DNA of 64,000 nucleotides from positions 1 through 64,000 of the forward strand of contig NZ_JASBRE010000009.1 in assembly GCF_029960815.1 (NCBI RefSeq), read 5' to 3'. The translations under genes and the position numbers were made by a program. Positions 45,359 to 55,340 of the stretch are shown piece after piece. The notes below the pieces were generated by a model that worked only from the letters and a program-made list of their open reading frames with translations, was not told where the DNA came from and ran no database searches. Positions within the stretch are counted from its first letter, which is position 1. Each line of letters opens with the position of its first letter. Origin of the DNA: Pseudomonas sp. AL03 (GTDB lineage: Bacteria; Pseudomonadota; Gammaproteobacteria; Pseudomonadales; Pseudomonadaceae).

Positions 45359-46888
45359 ATGACTACCACGCCTAAACCTTTGGTCCTGATTATTCTCGAC
45401 GGCTTCGGTCACAGTGAGAGCCCTGAATCCAACGCCATCTATGCGGCCAAGAAGCCCGTACTGGACCGCCTGACCGCTACCGTGCCGAACGGCCTGATCT
45501 CGGGCAGCGGCATGGACGTCGGTCTGCCGGATGGCCAGATGGGCAACTCCGAAGTCGGCCACATGAACCTCGGCGCCGGCCGCGTGGTGTATCAGGACTT
45601 CACGCGTGTGACCAAATCGATCCGCGATGGCGAGTTTTTCGAAAACCCGACTATCTGCGCCGCTGTAGACAAAGCCGTCGCTGCCGGCAAAGCCGTGCAC
45701 TTCATGGGCCTGCTGTCCGATGGCGGCGTTCACAGCCACCAGGATCACCTGGTTGCCATGGCCGAACTGGCTTTCAAGCGAGGCGCCGAAAAAATCTATC
45801 TGCACGCCTTCCTTGATGGCCGCGACACGCCGCCGAAAAGCGCTCAGCCGTCCATCGAGCTGCTGGACGCTGCGTTCCAGGCACTCGGCAAAGGTCGGAT
45901 CGCCAGCATTGTCGGTCGTTACTTTGCCATGGACCGCGACAACCGTTGGGACCGCGTGTCCCAGGCCTACAACCTGATTGTCGATGGCAACGGCGAATTC
46001 AACGCCGCCACCGCTCAGGAAGGCCTGCAAGCCGCGTACGAACGTGGCGAGAGCGACGAATTCGTCAAAGCCACCTCCATCGGTGACCCGGTGAAAGTCG
46101 AAGACGGCGACGCCGTGGTGTTCATGAACTTCCGCGCCGACCGCGCCCGTGAACTGACCCGCGTGTTCGTTGAAGACGATTTCAAGGAATTCGAACGTGC
46201 CCGCCAGCCAAAACTGGCCGGCTTCGTCATGCTGACCCAGTACGCCGCCAGCATTCCCGCGCCATCGGCCTTCGCTGCGGGCAGCCTGGACAACGTGCTG
46301 GGCGACTACCTGGCGAAAAACGGCAAGACCCAGCTGCGCATCGCCGAGACCGAGAAGTATGCCCACGTGACCTTCTTCTTCTCCGGTGGCCGCGAAGAAC
46401 CGTTCCCGGGCGAAGAGCGCATCCTGATCCCGTCGCCGAAAGTCGCCACCTATGACTTGCAGCCGGAGATGAGTGCGCCGGAAGTTACCGACCGCATCGT
46501 CGATGCCATCGAAAACCAGCGTTACGACGTGATCGTGGTCAACTACGCCAACGGCGACATGGTCGGCCACAGCGGCGTGTTCGACGCAGCCGTCAAAGCC
46601 GTTGAATGCCTGGACCTGTGCGTTGGCCGCATCGTTGACGCGCTGGAAAAAGTCGGCGGCGAAGCGCTGATCACTGCCGACCACGGCAACGTCGAGCAAA
46701 TGGCCGACGAGTCCACCGGCCAGGCGCATACCGCCCACACCACCGAGCCGGTGCCGTTCATCTATGTCGGCAAGCGTGACTTCAAGGTTCGCGACGGCGG
46801 CGTGCTGGCGGATGTGGCCCCGACCATGCTGATGTTGATGGGGCTTGAGAAACCTGCCGAGATGACTGGCACTTCGATATTGGTCTGA
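45359..46888 (+). CDS. gpmI: 2,3-bisphosphoglycerate-independent phosphoglycerate mutase
   Basis: GpmI interconverts 3- and 2-phosphoglycerate using two manganese ions. The 509-residue protein has the alkaline-phosphatase-superfamily metal motif LIILDGFG, the phosphoserine region [16 protein letters not shown], the [12 protein letters not shown] segment and the second metal site [14 protein letters not shown] at 45350 is in frame. I prefer the ATG at 45359 ([15 protein letters not shown]), which is the usual start, with GAGTGG just before it. A terminator lies 46 bases downstream. Confidence 0.97.
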   Translation: MTTTPKPLVLIILDGFGHSESPESNAIYAAKKPVLDRLTATVPNGLISGSGMDVGLPDGQMGNSEVGHMNLGAGRVVYQDFTRVTKSIRDGEFFENPTICAAVDKAVAAGKAVHFMGLLSDGGVHSHQDHLVAMAELAFKRGAEKIYLHAFLDGRDTPPKSAQPSIELLDAAFQALGKGRIASIVGRYFAMDRDNRWDRVSQAYNLIVDGNGEFNAATAQEGLQAAYERGESDEFVKATSIGDPVKVEDGDAVVFMNFRADRARELTRVFVEDDFKEFERARQPKLAGFVMLTQYAASIPAPSAFAAGSLDNVLGDYLAKNGKTQLRIAETEKYAHVTFFFSGGREEPFPGEERILIPSPKVATYDLQPEMSAPEVTDRIVDAIENQRYDVIVVNYANGDMVGHSGVFDAAVKAVECLDLCVGRIVDALEKVGGEALITADHGNVEQMADESTGQAHTAHTTEPVPFIYVGKRDFKVRDGGVLADVAPTMLMLMGLEKPAEMTGTSILV

Positions 46889-46933
46889 TGGCAAAAGCGC
46901 CCGATCAATAGCCCGAAACGGCTTTTTATGACG

Positions 46934-46970
46934 AACGCCTCAAAGCAGTTGCCTTTGAGGCGTTTTTTTT
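46934..46970 (+). terminator. gpmI terminator
   Basis: Stem AACGCCTCAAAG / CTTTGAGGCGTT with a seven-base loop, followed by eight Ts. Confidence 0.9.
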
Positions 46971-47024
46971 GCAGCGCTTGGCGGGCATACTAGGCCGTCC
47001 CTTTCCCTGGTGTCGCCCGCCTCT

Positions 47025-48323
47025 ATGCTTCGCGTCCTGATAGCCCTTGCTCTGACATGCCTGCTCCAACCGGCCTTTGCTGACGAGCGCGCGCAAACCC
47101 AACAACAGTTGGACGCCACGCGTCAGGACATTGCCGAGCTGAAAAAACTGCTGGGCAAGCTCCAGGAAGAAAAATCCGGTGTGCAAAAAGACCTCAAAGG
47201 CACCGAAACCGAGATGGGCAAGCTTGAGAAGCAGGTCGAATCCCTGCAAAAAGAGCTGAAGAAAAGCGAAGCCGAGCTGCAGCGACTCGATGCCGAGAAA
47301 AAAAAACTCCAGAGCGCGCGCATTGAACAGCAACGACTGATCGCCATCCAGGCCCGCGCGGCCTATCAAAACGGCCGTCAGGAGTACTTGAAGCTGCTGC
47401 TCAACCAGCAAAACCCGGAAAAATTCGCCCGCACCCTCACCTATTACGACTACCTGAGCCAGGCCCGCCTGGAGCAGCTGAAGAATTTCAACGAAACCCT
47501 GCGCCAACTGGCCAATGTCGAAAAAGACATCGCCCTGCAACAGGCGCAATTGCTGGTGCAGAAAAGCAGCCTCGACAGCCAGCGCGACGAACTGGACAAA
47601 GTCCGCAAGGAGCGCCAGCAAGTCCTGGCCAAGCTCAGCGACGACGTGAAGGCCCGCGATCAGAAGCTGGCAGCCCGCGAGCAGGATCAGGCAGACCTGT
47701 CTAAAGTCCTTAAAACCATTGAAGAAACCCTGGCCCGTCAGGCCCGTGAGGCAGAGGAAGCGCGGCAAAAAGCGCTGATCGCCCAGCAGGAAGCCGAAAA
47801 AAAGCGTTTACGTGAGGCTCAGGCTGAAGCAGACGCAGACGCCACTGACGCCCCACGCAAACCCGTTAAATCGACGCCCGGCGCTCTGGTATCAAACTCA
47901 GGCGAGACCTTTGGCGGCCCTTTCGCGTCAAGCCGGGGAAAACTTCCTTGGCCCGTTGATGGTCGACTGCTGGCACGCTTTGGCGAAACCCGTGGCGATG
48001 ACGCCCGCACCAAGTGGGACGGCGTGATGATCAGCGCCTCCGCCGGCAGCCAGGTGCACGCCGTGCATGGTGGTCGTGTGGTGTTCGCCGACTGGTTGCG
48101 TGGCGCCGGGCTGCTGGTGATTCTCGACCATGGCAACGGTTTTTTGAGTCTTTATGGTCACAACCAGACGCTGCTCAAGTCTGCGGGTGACGTTGTAAAA
48201 GCCGGTGAGTCCATCTCCACTGTGGGTAGCAGTGGCGGGCAGGACACACCAGCGCTGTATTTCGCTATTCGTCAGCAGGGTCACCCGAGTGATCCGGCGC
48301 AATGGTGTCGTGCGCAAGGATAA
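47025..48323 (+). CDS. envC: Murein hydrolase activator EnvC
   Basis: EnvC is a periplasmic activator of amidases that split septal peptidoglycan at cell division. The 432-residue protein has a signal peptide (MLRVLIALALTCLLQPAFA), a long coiled coil (about residues 25-260, rich in Gln, Glu and Lys) and a C-terminal LytM domain. The LytM metal ligands are degenerate (KWDGVMISASAG in place of the HxGxD motif), as in EnvC, so it activates rather than cuts. A GTG start 15 bases upstream is possible. It is followed by ctpA after 31 bases. Confidence 0.94.
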   Translation: MLRVLIALALTCLLQPAFADERAQTQQQLDATRQDIAELKKLLGKLQEEKSGVQKDLKGTETEMGKLEKQVESLQKELKKSEAELQRLDAEKKKLQSARIEQQRLIAIQARAAYQNGRQEYLKLLLNQQNPEKFARTLTYYDYLSQARLEQLKNFNETLRQLANVEKDIALQQAQLLVQKSSLDSQRDELDKVRKERQQVLAKLSDDVKARDQKLAAREQDQADLSKVLKTIEETLARQAREAEEARQKALIAQQEAEKKRLREAQAEADADATDAPRKPVKSTPGALVSNSGETFGGPFASSRGKLPWPVDGRLLARFGETRGDDARTKWDGVMISASAGSQVHAVHGGRVVFADWLRGAGLLVILDHGNGFLSLYGHNQTLLKSAGDVVKAGESISTVGSSGGQDTPALYFAIRQQGHPSDPAQWCRAQG

Positions 48324-48354
48324 GTACGCCATCTACTTCAGGAGTTCGTTCGAC

Positions 48355-49674
48355 ATGCTGCATTTGTCCCGCCTTACCTCGCTGGCCCTGACGATCGCCC
48401 TGGTGATCGGCGCGCCTCTGGCGTTCGCCGCTCAACCGGCTCCGGCAGTCGCACCTGCGGGCACTGCTGCGACCACCAAGGCGCCATTGCCGCTGGAAGA
48501 GTTGCGCACCTTCGCCGAGGTCATGGACCGGATCAAAGCCGCCTATGTCGAGCCGGTGGACGACAAGACCCTGCTGGAAAACGCCATCAAAGGCATGCTC
48601 AGCAACCTCGACCCACACTCCGCCTACCTGGGCCCGGAAGACTTCGCTGAGTTGCAGGAAAGCACCAGCGGTGAATTCGGCGGCCTGGGCATCGAAGTTG
48701 GCGCCGAAGACGGTTTCATCAAGGTCGTGTCACCGATCGACGACACCCCGGCCTCCAAGGCTGGCATTCAGGCCGGCGACTTCATCGTCAAGATCAACGG
48801 CCAGCCGACCCGCGGCCAGAGCATGACCGAAGCCGTGGACAAGATGCGCGGCAAGATCGGCCAGAAAATCACCCTGACCCTGGTACGCGACGGCGGTACA
48901 CCGTTCGACGTGACCCTGGCCCGCGCCATCATTCAAGTGAAGAGCGTAAAGAGCCAGCTGCTGGAATCCGGTTACGGCTACATCCGCATCACCCAGTTCC
49001 AGGTCAAGACCGGTGAAGAAGTCTCCAAAGCCCTGGCCAAGCTGCGCAAGGACAACGGCAAGAAGCTCAAAGGCATCATTCTCGACCTGCGTAACAACCC
49101 GGGCGGCGTGCTGCAAGCGGCGGTGGAAGTGGTCGACCACTTCATCACCAAGGGCCTGATCGTTTACACCAAGGGCCGTATCGCCAACTCTGAACTGCGC
49201 TTCTCCGCCACCGGCAAAGACGAAAGCGAAGCCGTGCCAATGGTCGCACTGATCAACGGCGGCAGCGCCTCGGCGTCGGAAATTGTCGCCGGTGCCTTGC
49301 AGGATCAGAAACGCGCGGTGGTCATGGGTACCACCAGTTTCGGCAAAGGCTCGGTACAAACCGTCCTGCCGCTGAACAACGAACGCGCACTGAAAATCAC
49401 CACGGCGCTGTATTACACGCCGAACGGTCGCTCGATCCAGGCTCAGGGCATCGTCCCGGACATCGAAGTACGCAAGGCCAAAATCACCAGCGAGCAGGAC
49501 GGCGAGTACTTCAAGGAAGCCGATCTGCAAGGTCACCTGGGCAATGGCAACGGCGGCGCCGACAAACCGACCAGCTCCAGCGGCAAAGCCAAGGCGATGC
49601 CACAGGATGACGACTACCAATTGGCCCAGGCGCTGAGCCTGCTCAAAGGGCTGAGCATCACCTCCGGCCGCTGA
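48355..49674 (+). CDS. ctpA: Carboxy-terminal processing protease (S41 family)
   Basis: A 439-residue periplasmic tail-specific protease. It has a signal peptide (LTSLALTIALVIGAPLAFA), the N-terminal segment EVMDRIKAAYVEPVDDKTL, a PDZ domain (FIKVVSPIDDTPASKAGIQA) and the catalytic serine in NGGSASASEIVAG, with the lysine in TTSFGKGSVQT. Longer upstream frames overlap envC; the ATG at 48355 has AGGAG before it and starts the signal peptide. It forms a unit with envC and the deacetylase gene that follows one base later, a grouping linked to cell-wall remodelling. Confidence 0.95.
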   Translation: MLHLSRLTSLALTIALVIGAPLAFAAQPAPAVAPAGTAATTKAPLPLEELRTFAEVMDRIKAAYVEPVDDKTLLENAIKGMLSNLDPHSAYLGPEDFAELQESTSGEFGGLGIEVGAEDGFIKVVSPIDDTPASKAGIQAGDFIVKINGQPTRGQSMTEAVDKMRGKIGQKITLTLVRDGGTPFDVTLARAIIQVKSVKSQLLESGYGYIRITQFQVKTGEEVSKALAKLRKDNGKKLKGIILDLRNNPGGVLQAAVEVVDHFITKGLIVYTKGRIANSELRFSATGKDESEAVPMVALINGGSASASEIVAGALQDQKRAVVMGTTSFGKGSVQTVLPLNNERALKITTALYYTPNGRSIQAQGIVPDIEVRKAKITSEQDGEYFKEADLQGHLGNGNGGADKPTSSSGKAKAMPQDDDYQLAQALSLLKGLSITSGR

Positions 49675-49675
49675 G

Positions 49676-50452
49676 ATGCCGCTGCGGTTCATCCTCGGCT
49701 TGCTGTGCTGCCTGGCGGGTGTTGCTCATGCAACGCCCGTCGCGACGGCACCTCAAAAAGCCTACCTAAGTCTGATCATCGATGACCTGGGGCAGAACCT
49801 GCCCCGGGATCGTCGCGTGCTGGCCCTGCCCGGCCCCGTCACCACGGCGATCATGCCCGACACACCCCACGCCACTGAATTCGCCCGCGAGGCCCATCGT
49901 GCCGGCAAGATCGTCATCCTGCACATGCCCATGGACCCGGCAACGGGGCCGTTCGCCTGGCATCCTGATTTGCCCATCGACGAACTTGAGAAACGCCTGA
50001 ACGCGGCGTTCAAGGTCGTGCCCTATACCGCTGGCATCAACAATCATATGGGCAGTCGCATGACGGCTCAGCCGGCCGCCATGGCCTGGTTGATGGCGGA
50101 CCTGCAACGTCGGCACAAATTCTTCGTCGACAGCCGCACCAGCGCGCAAACCGTAGCCGCTCAGCAGGCGCAGAAGATCGATCTGGCGAGCATTTCGCGG
50201 GATGTGTTTCTGGATGATGAGCAAACTGAAGCGGCGATCTTCACGCAGCTACAGAAGGCCATCAGCCTGGCGCGCAAGCAGGGTTCGGCGGTGATGATTG
50301 GTCATCCATACCCGCAGACACTGGCGGTGCTCGAACGTGAACTGCCGAAGTTCAAGGCTCAGGGCATTGAGTGGATTGATATTAAACAAATGATCAGTGT
50401 GCGCAGTAACAAGGCGATGGCTGCCCATGGCAAGGACGGGACTTATCGATAA
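49676..50452 (+). CDS. Divergent polysaccharide deacetylase family protein
   Basis: A 258-residue exported protein with a signal peptide (PLRFILGLLCCLAGVAHA). The divergent polysaccharide deacetylase (DUF610) fold is indicated by LSLIIDDLGQNLPRDRRVL, VILHMPMDPATG, NNHMGSRMTAQP and KFFVDSRTSAQTVA. The DD and H-x-M residues fit the metal site. The substrate is unknown but is probably a cell-wall or surface glycan, given the envC-ctpA context. It begins one base after the ctpA stop. Confidence 0.9.
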   Translation: MPLRFILGLLCCLAGVAHATPVATAPQKAYLSLIIDDLGQNLPRDRRVLALPGPVTTAIMPDTPHATEFAREAHRAGKIVILHMPMDPATGPFAWHPDLPIDELEKRLNAAFKVVPYTAGINNHMGSRMTAQPAAMAWLMADLQRRHKFFVDSRTSAQTVAAQQAQKIDLASISRDVFLDDEQTEAAIFTQLQKAISLARKQGSAVMIGHPYPQTLAVLERELPKFKAQGIEWIDIKQMISVRSNKAMAAHGKDGTYR

Positions 50453-50602
50453 ACAGTAGCGTCGTGCTCTGCGCGCCAGGCAGTAGCATAATGATTAGTT
50501 AATGAAAACAATCACAACCGCTAACAACTGTAATCCCTCTTTAGAACAACATTAAACTAATCTACGCCAGTCTTGAATTTTTACTGACGCCAAGGACTGG
50601 CC

Positions 50603-52069
50603 ATGACTAAATTAAAACTTGCACTGACAATTGCTGCACTTACAACAACCTGCACTGCCTTCGCCAACCCCATTGACTATGGGGACGGTGCAGAAAACTT
50701 TTCATCTCCTGATTATTTGAAAAACAAAGATGGAAAATTCAACTATTGGAAGGGTATCGGAAAGCTTTCAGGCCCTCTCGGTAATTGCACGACTTTTGTA
50801 ATCGACACTCATAGCAAGCTGGACTCAGATCCGGTCTATGCACTGACCAGCGCTCATTGCTTGAACAAGAAAAATGGCGTGATCGATATAGATAAACCGA
50901 TAGAAGGCACCATTACCTTCAACTATTTCGATGACACCACAGACGCCTACAAAAACTTTCCTGTGAAAAAAGTCGTCTGGAGCAGCATTCAAGGTATCGA
51001 TCTGGGCATTCTCGAGCTGGATACCACACAGGGTGAACTAAAGGCAGCCGGGGTAGCCCCGCTTAAACTGGCAAGCGAAGCCCCTGCGGAAGATACCGAT
51101 ATTCTTATAGTCAACGCGGCAAGCGGCTATCCACTAAAGGCTGCAGCTTGTACACATCACTCGTCCTCGGCTTTGTTCGAAAAACCCTGGGTGTGGCGCC
51201 ACAGCGTCCGGAACCAGTGCAAAGGCATCGTCGGAGGCAGTTCCGGCAGCCCTGTTCTGATCAGGGCAACCAATGAGGTATATGCCGTGCTGGGCACTCG
51301 GGCCAAGGATGTAACACGCCTGCCGGGCTATGACTATGTAGAAAGTAGTAACTACGGTAGTCCAACAGCGATACTCAACGACTGCGTTGTCGATGGCAGA
51401 ATCAATACTGACCCTAACACTTGCCAACTTTATCCAACCGCGTCCCTGCCATTACCTTCAGACATTATCCAGTATGCAAAAATCGCGATCGAAACAGATG
51501 GAAAGCCACTTATGCCGACGTGGAACTTTCCGATCAATGTCAGCACTCGCCACTATCGATATAAGCAAACGTACATTCCACTCGATTGCGAAAAACCAGA
51601 CGGTTACAGCCCATCCATTGACGGCATCAACGCCTTAGTTGACGTATCGATGGGACCGCAACCCGGACTTAACAATCTGTGCATTATCGGCACGGACAGC
51701 CTGGACAATCCACTGCCTGCGGGAACTTACAGAAACGCAGTGACCGTTCCAACCTATCTTCATGCCGCTGGCCCGACCCCCGCTCCCGAACTCGTTATTT
51801 TCTTTGACAAGAAAGTGAATAGGGTCTCGATCGAATGGCCAGTGAGAAAGAACGAAGGTATCGATCTTTACCAACGAAAATATGGAAAACCGGAGCAAAC
51901 TAACTGCGACGATCCGCAGGGCTACACGGATGTAACCTTTAACATGTCGCGCGGGGAAAGGGATATGCCTCTGAAGGTTTGCACCTACGCTCACGATACA
52001 AACAAACAACGTTCGGCAGTGCACGAATACATCCTGGAGTGGGAGGCGCTTACAGGTACCGCGCCATGA
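50603..52069 (+). CDS. Secreted trypsin-like serine protease with two tandem Cys modules
   Basis: A 488-residue exported protein with a signal peptide (MTKLKLALTIAALTTTCTAFA). A chymotrypsin-fold protease domain follows, with His85 in TSAHC, Asp133 in GIDLGILEL and Ser214 in GGSSGSP. Behind it lie two related modules, each with C-[DE]-x-P-x-G-Y and a second cysteine: Cys329/Cys360 and Cys435/Cys460. I do not recognise these modules; they may be substrate- or surface-binding. The gene has visibly lower GC and different codon use from its neighbours, and an AT-rich 150-base leader, which suggests acquisition. Its last 20 bases overlap the end of the convergent binding-protein gene. Confidence 0.85.
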   Translation: MTKLKLALTIAALTTTCTAFANPIDYGDGAENFSSPDYLKNKDGKFNYWKGIGKLSGPLGNCTTFVIDTHSKLDSDPVYALTSAHCLNKKNGVIDIDKPIEGTITFNYFDDTTDAYKNFPVKKVVWSSIQGIDLGILELDTTQGELKAAGVAPLKLASEAPAEDTDILIVNAASGYPLKAAACTHHSSSALFEKPWVWRHSVRNQCKGIVGGSSGSPVLIRATNEVYAVLGTRAKDVTRLPGYDYVESSNYGSPTAILNDCVVDGRINTDPNTCQLYPTASLPLPSDIIQYAKIAIETDGKPLMPTWNFPINVSTRHYRYKQTYIPLDCEKPDGYSPSIDGINALVDVSMGPQPGLNNLCIIGTDSLDNPLPAGTYRNAVTVPTYLHAAGPTPAPELVIFFDKKVNRVSIEWPVRKNEGIDLYQRKYGKPEQTNCDDPQGYTDVTFNMSRGERDMPLKVCTYAHDTNKQRSAVHEYILEWEALTGTAP

Positions 52070-52805
52070 TGTCATCCACCACACCTTCCTTGCGCAACTG
52101 ATCCAGTGCCGCCTGCAGCTTCGCCACCACCTCATCCGGCACATCCTTGTTCAGCGCCAGGTACAACTCGGCGCTGTTGAATCGCAGCACGGTTTTGAGG
52201 CCGGTCACGCCATCCTGTCGAGCGAGGTAACGGCCGGCAGGGTCGCCGGTGGCCCACAGGTCGATCTGGCCGTTGACCAGTTTCTTCGCGTTGTCCTGAT
52301 CCCGCAGTACGACAATCGGCTTCAACCCTTGCTTGGCCAGTGTCTCGGCAATCGCGTCGCCCTTATACGCACCAATCTTGTATTTGCGCGCCTCATCCAG
52401 CGTTCCCAGGTTGATCTTGCTGTCAGCCTTGGCCAGCATGATCCAGTCGTCCGGACCGATAGGACCAACCCACTTGAACAGTTTCTCGCGGTCCGGCAAC
52501 CGCGCCATCACGAAAACCCCGTAACCCGGTTTCTCCAGGGCGAGTTTGTAGATTCGCTCCCAAGGGAAACGCAGCGTCAAGCTGTAAGTGACTTCGGCAC
52601 GTTTGAACATCTCGCGGACGATGTCGACGGCGATGCCGTTGATGTTCTCGTCCTGAGCGAAGTTCTTGCCGTTCTTCGCCATGTTGTACGGTGGGAAGTT
52701 TTCAGTCAGCAACACCAGATCGGTGTCGGGATTTTCTGCGGCATGCGCCCCATTGACGAGCAATAGAGAAGCGCTGGCGAGGGCAAGAAGAAGGTGTCTA
52801 AGCAT
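52050..52805 (-). CDS. Polar-amino-acid-type substrate-binding protein (SBP family 3)
   Basis: A 251-residue periplasmic protein with a signal peptide (RHLLLALASASLLLVNGAHA). The family 3 binding fold is seen in LVLLTENFPPYNMAK, GIAVDIVREMFKRAEVTYSL, YKIGAYKGDAIAETLAKQGL and the C-terminal VVAKLQAALDQLRKEGVVDDI. No ABC permease or ATPase is next to it, so it either works with a distant transporter or has a sensory role. It lies 78 bases after hisF on the same strand. The ligand is unknown. Its 3' end overlaps the protease gene by 20 bases. Confidence 0.88.
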   Translation of the reverse strand: MLRHLLLALASASLLLVNGAHAAENPDTDLVLLTENFPPYNMAKNGKNFAQDENINGIAVDIVREMFKRAEVTYSLTLRFPWERIYKLALEKPGYGVFVMARLPDREKLFKWVGPIGPDDWIMLAKADSKINLGTLDEARKYKIGAYKGDAIAETLAKQGLKPIVVLRDQDNAKKLVNGQIDLWATGDPAGRYLARQDGVTGLKTVLRFNSAELYLALNKDVPDEVVAKLQAALDQLRKEGVVDDIMARYL

Positions 52806-52883
52806 GTCTGGCTACCGAGATCCATGGCGTACCCAAGAGTGCCTTGAGCCCGCCATGATGTCCACTGGCCTGTATCGGTATGT

Positions 52884-53654
52884 TTAGCGCATCACGATGC
52901 CGCGATGGGCCATGTAGGCCTTGGCTTCCTGCACGGTGTATTCACCAAAGTGGAAAATACTCGCCGCCAATACCGCGCTGGCGTGGCCTTCGAGTATGCC
53001 GTCGGCCAAATGTTGCAGATTGCCGACGCCGCCCGAAGCAATCACCGGAATACCCAACGCATCGCTGATGGCGCGGGTAACGCCCAGGTCGAAGCCGTTT
53101 TTCATGCCGTCCTGGTCCATGCTGGTCAACAGGATTTCACCGGCACCCAGGCCTTCCATTTTCTTCGCCCATTCAACGGCGTCGAGACCGGTAGGTTTGC
53201 GACCGCCGTGGGTAAAGATTTCCCAGCGCGGGGTTTCGCCCGGGCCGGAGACCTTCTTGGCGTCGATGGCAACGACGATGCACTGCGAACCGAAATGCTG
53301 CGCCGCTTCGCCCACGAATTCCGGGTTGAACACCGCAGCAGTATTGATCGAGACCTTGTCCGCACCAGCGTTGAGCAGGTTGCGAATATCCTGCACGGTG
53401 CGCACGCCGCCGCCCACGGTCAGCGGAATGAACACTTGGCTGGCCATGCGCTCAACGGTATGCAGCGTGGTGTCGCGACCATCGACGCTGGCGGTGATGT
53501 CGAGAAAGGTAATCTCGTCGGCACCCTGCTCGTCATAGCGACGGGCAATTTCTACCGGGTCGCCGGCGTCGCGGATGTTCTCGAACTTGACGCCCTTGAC
53601 CACCCGGCCGTTATCCACGTCCAGGCAAGGGATGATGCGTTTGGCCAGCGCCAT
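52884..53654 (-). CDS. hisF: Imidazole glycerol phosphate synthase subunit HisF
   Basis: HisF is the cyclase subunit that joins PRFAR with ammonia from HisH to give imidazole glycerol phosphate and AICAR. The 256-residue (beta-alpha)8 barrel has the catalytic aspartates in [14 protein letters not shown] and [11 protein letters not shown], and phosphate-binding loops in [11 protein letters not shown] and [13 protein letters not shown]. It lies nine bases after hisA and has GAGGA before the ATG. It completes the hisB-hisH-hisA-hisF order. Confidence 0.98.
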   Translation of the reverse strand: MALAKRIIPCLDVDNGRVVKGVKFENIRDAGDPVEIARRYDEQGADEITFLDITASVDGRDTTLHTVERMASQVFIPLTVGGGVRTVQDIRNLLNAGADKVSINTAAVFNPEFVGEAAQHFGSQCIVVAIDAKKVSGPGETPRWEIFTHGGRKPTGLDAVEWAKKMEGLGAGEILLTSMDQDGMKNGFDLGVTRAISDALGIPVIASGGVGNLQHLADGILEGHASAVLAASIFHFGEYTVQEAKAYMAHRGIVMR

Positions 53655-53663
53655 GGTCAGTCC

Positions 53664-54401
53664 TCAGCCTTTGTACGAATCGCAGAAAGCTTGCGCTTCA
53701 GCGACATCGAGAGTGCCTTCGTAGATCGCCCGGCCAGTGATGGCGCCGATGATGCCTGGCGCCTTGGCGTCGAGCAGCGACTTGATGTCACCGAGGTTGT
53801 GGATGCCGCCGGAAGCGATCACCGGGATCTTGGTTGCAGCGGCCAACGCAGCGGTGAACGGCACGTTGCAGCCCTGCATCATGCCGTCTTTGGCGATGTC
53901 GGTATAAACGATCGCGGACACGCCATCAGCTTCGAATTGCTTGGCCAGGTCGATCACCTGAAGGGTGCTGATCTCAGCCCAGCCGTCGGTGGCGACGAAA
54001 CCGTCTTTGGCATCCAGACCGACGATCACTTTGCCCGGAAACGCGCGGCAGGCTTCAGCAACGAAGGCCGGATCTTTCACGGCTTTGGTGCCGATGATCA
54101 CGTAGCTCACGCCGGCCTTCACGTAGTGTTCGATGGTTTCGAGGGAACGGATACCGCCGCCGATCTGGATCGGCAGGTTCGGGTAGCGCTTGGCGATGGC
54201 GGTGACCACTTCGCCGTTGACCGGCTGGCCTTCGAAAGCGCCGTTCAAGTCGACCAGATGCAGACGACGGCAACCGCCCTCCACCCACTTGGCAGCCATG
54301 CTCACCGGGTCATCGGAAAACACCGTGGAATCTTCCATGCGGCCCTGGCGCAGACGAACACAGGCACCGTCTTTAAGATCGATAGCGGGAATAATCAGCA
54401 T
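53664..54401 (-). CDS. hisA: ProFAR isomerase HisA
   Basis: HisA isomerises ProFAR to PRFAR in histidine synthesis. The 245-residue half-barrel homologue of HisF has the catalytic aspartates in [14 protein letters not shown] and [11 protein letters not shown], with phosphate-binding segments [11 protein letters not shown] and [12 protein letters not shown]. An upstream in-frame ATG at 54416 exists; I chose 54401 because GAAGG lies eight bases before it and it is the family start. A 42-base gap separates it from the DUF2164 gene. Confidence 0.97.
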   Translation of the reverse strand: MLIIPAIDLKDGACVRLRQGRMEDSTVFSDDPVSMAAKWVEGGCRRLHLVDLNGAFEGQPVNGEVVTAIAKRYPNLPIQIGGGIRSLETIEHYVKAGVSYVIIGTKAVKDPAFVAEACRAFPGKVIVGLDAKDGFVATDGWAEISTLQVIDLAKQFEADGVSAIVYTDIAKDGMMQGCNVPFTAALAAATKIPVIASGGIHNLGDIKSLLDAKAPGIIGAITGRAIYEGTLDVAEAQAFCDSYKG

Positions 54402-54443
54402 CTGGCAAACCTTCAAATTCGATTGTTCAGCTTCACTCGAAAA

Positions 54444-54701
54444 TCAGTTTTTCTCGAGCGCCCACAGGTCGCTTTCGATGCTTTCGAACCTCTCTTTGAG
54501 GTGCGCCTGCACATCGAAAATCGCCCTGTTGTAATAGTGCGGAGCAATTTCGCGGGTAAACAGCTCAAGGATTTCAGCCGCCTCGAACGAACCCAAGTCC
54601 AGTTCGAAGCGATCTTCCATGAAGCGTTTGATCTTGTGATTGGCCTCGCTCTCCTGTTCAGGAGTGAGGGTCAGGATCGGCGGCTTCTTTTTGACGGCCA
54701 T
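54444..54701 (-). CDS. DUF2164 domain-containing protein inside the his operon
   Basis: An 85-residue mostly helical acidic protein (LTLTPEQESEANHKIKRFME, FELDLGSFEAAEILELFTRE, PHYYNRAIFDVQAHLKERF) of the DUF2164 family. No function is established. Its ATG follows the hisH stop codon directly (TAAATG), so its translation probably depends on hisH. It lies between hisH and hisA. Confidence 0.88.
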   Translation of the reverse strand: MAVKKKPPILTLTPEQESEANHKIKRFMEDRFELDLGSFEAAEILELFTREIAPHYYNRAIFDVQAHLKERFESIESDLWALEKN

Positions 54702-55340
54702 TTACCAGAGACCATCCCACGCAGCGAAGTTCTGCAGCAATTGCAGGCCATGGGTATGGCTCTTCTCCGGGTGGAACTGCACGGCGAAACGTGAGCCATC
54801 GGCCAGCGCGGCGGCGAAATCAACACCGTAGTGACCGCCACCCACCACCTGCCGCGCATTGCCGGCGGCGATGTAGTAGCTGTGCACGAAGTAGAAACGC
54901 GCCAGGTCCGGGATGTTGTGCCACAGCGGGTGTGTGACCGTCTGCTTCACTTCGTTCCAGCCCATGTGCGGGACTTTCAGGTGCTCGCCGTCTTCGTGCA
55001 GGTCTTTTCCAAAGAACTTCACTGCGCCTGGAAACAGGCCGATGCAGTCAACGCCGTCGTTCTCTTCACTGCTGTCGAGCAAGGCTTGCATGCCCACGCA
55101 GATGCCGAGGAACGGACGGTCCTGGCTGACTTCACGCACCAGCGAGTCGAAGCCCAGGCGACGGATCTCCGCCATGCAATCGCGAATCGCGCCGACGCCG
55201 GGGAATACCACCCGGTCGGCTTCGCGAATCACATCGGCATCGCTGGTGATCAGGACCTTGCCGGCACCGACGTGCTCGAGGGCCTTGGCCACCGAGTGCA
55301 GGTTGCCCATGCCGTAATCGATAACCGCGACCGTCTGCAT
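54702..55340 (-). CDS. hisH: Imidazole glycerol phosphate synthase subunit HisH
   Basis: HisH is the glutaminase subunit that supplies ammonia to HisF. The 212-residue class I amidotransferase has the nucleophile cysteine in [17 protein letters not shown] and the His-Glu pair in [14 protein letters not shown]. The oxyanion strand region is [14 protein letters not shown]. Its start codon shares one base with the hisB stop (TAATG). Confidence 0.98.
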   Translation of the reverse strand: MQTVAVIDYGMGNLHSVAKALEHVGAGKVLITSDADVIREADRVVFPGVGAIRDCMAEIRRLGFDSLVREVSQDRPFLGICVGMQALLDSSEENDGVDCIGLFPGAVKFFGKDLHEDGEHLKVPHMGWNEVKQTVTHPLWHNIPDLARFYFVHSYYIAAGNARQVVGGGHYGVDFAAALADGSRFAVQFHPEKSHTHGLQLLQNFAAWDGLW

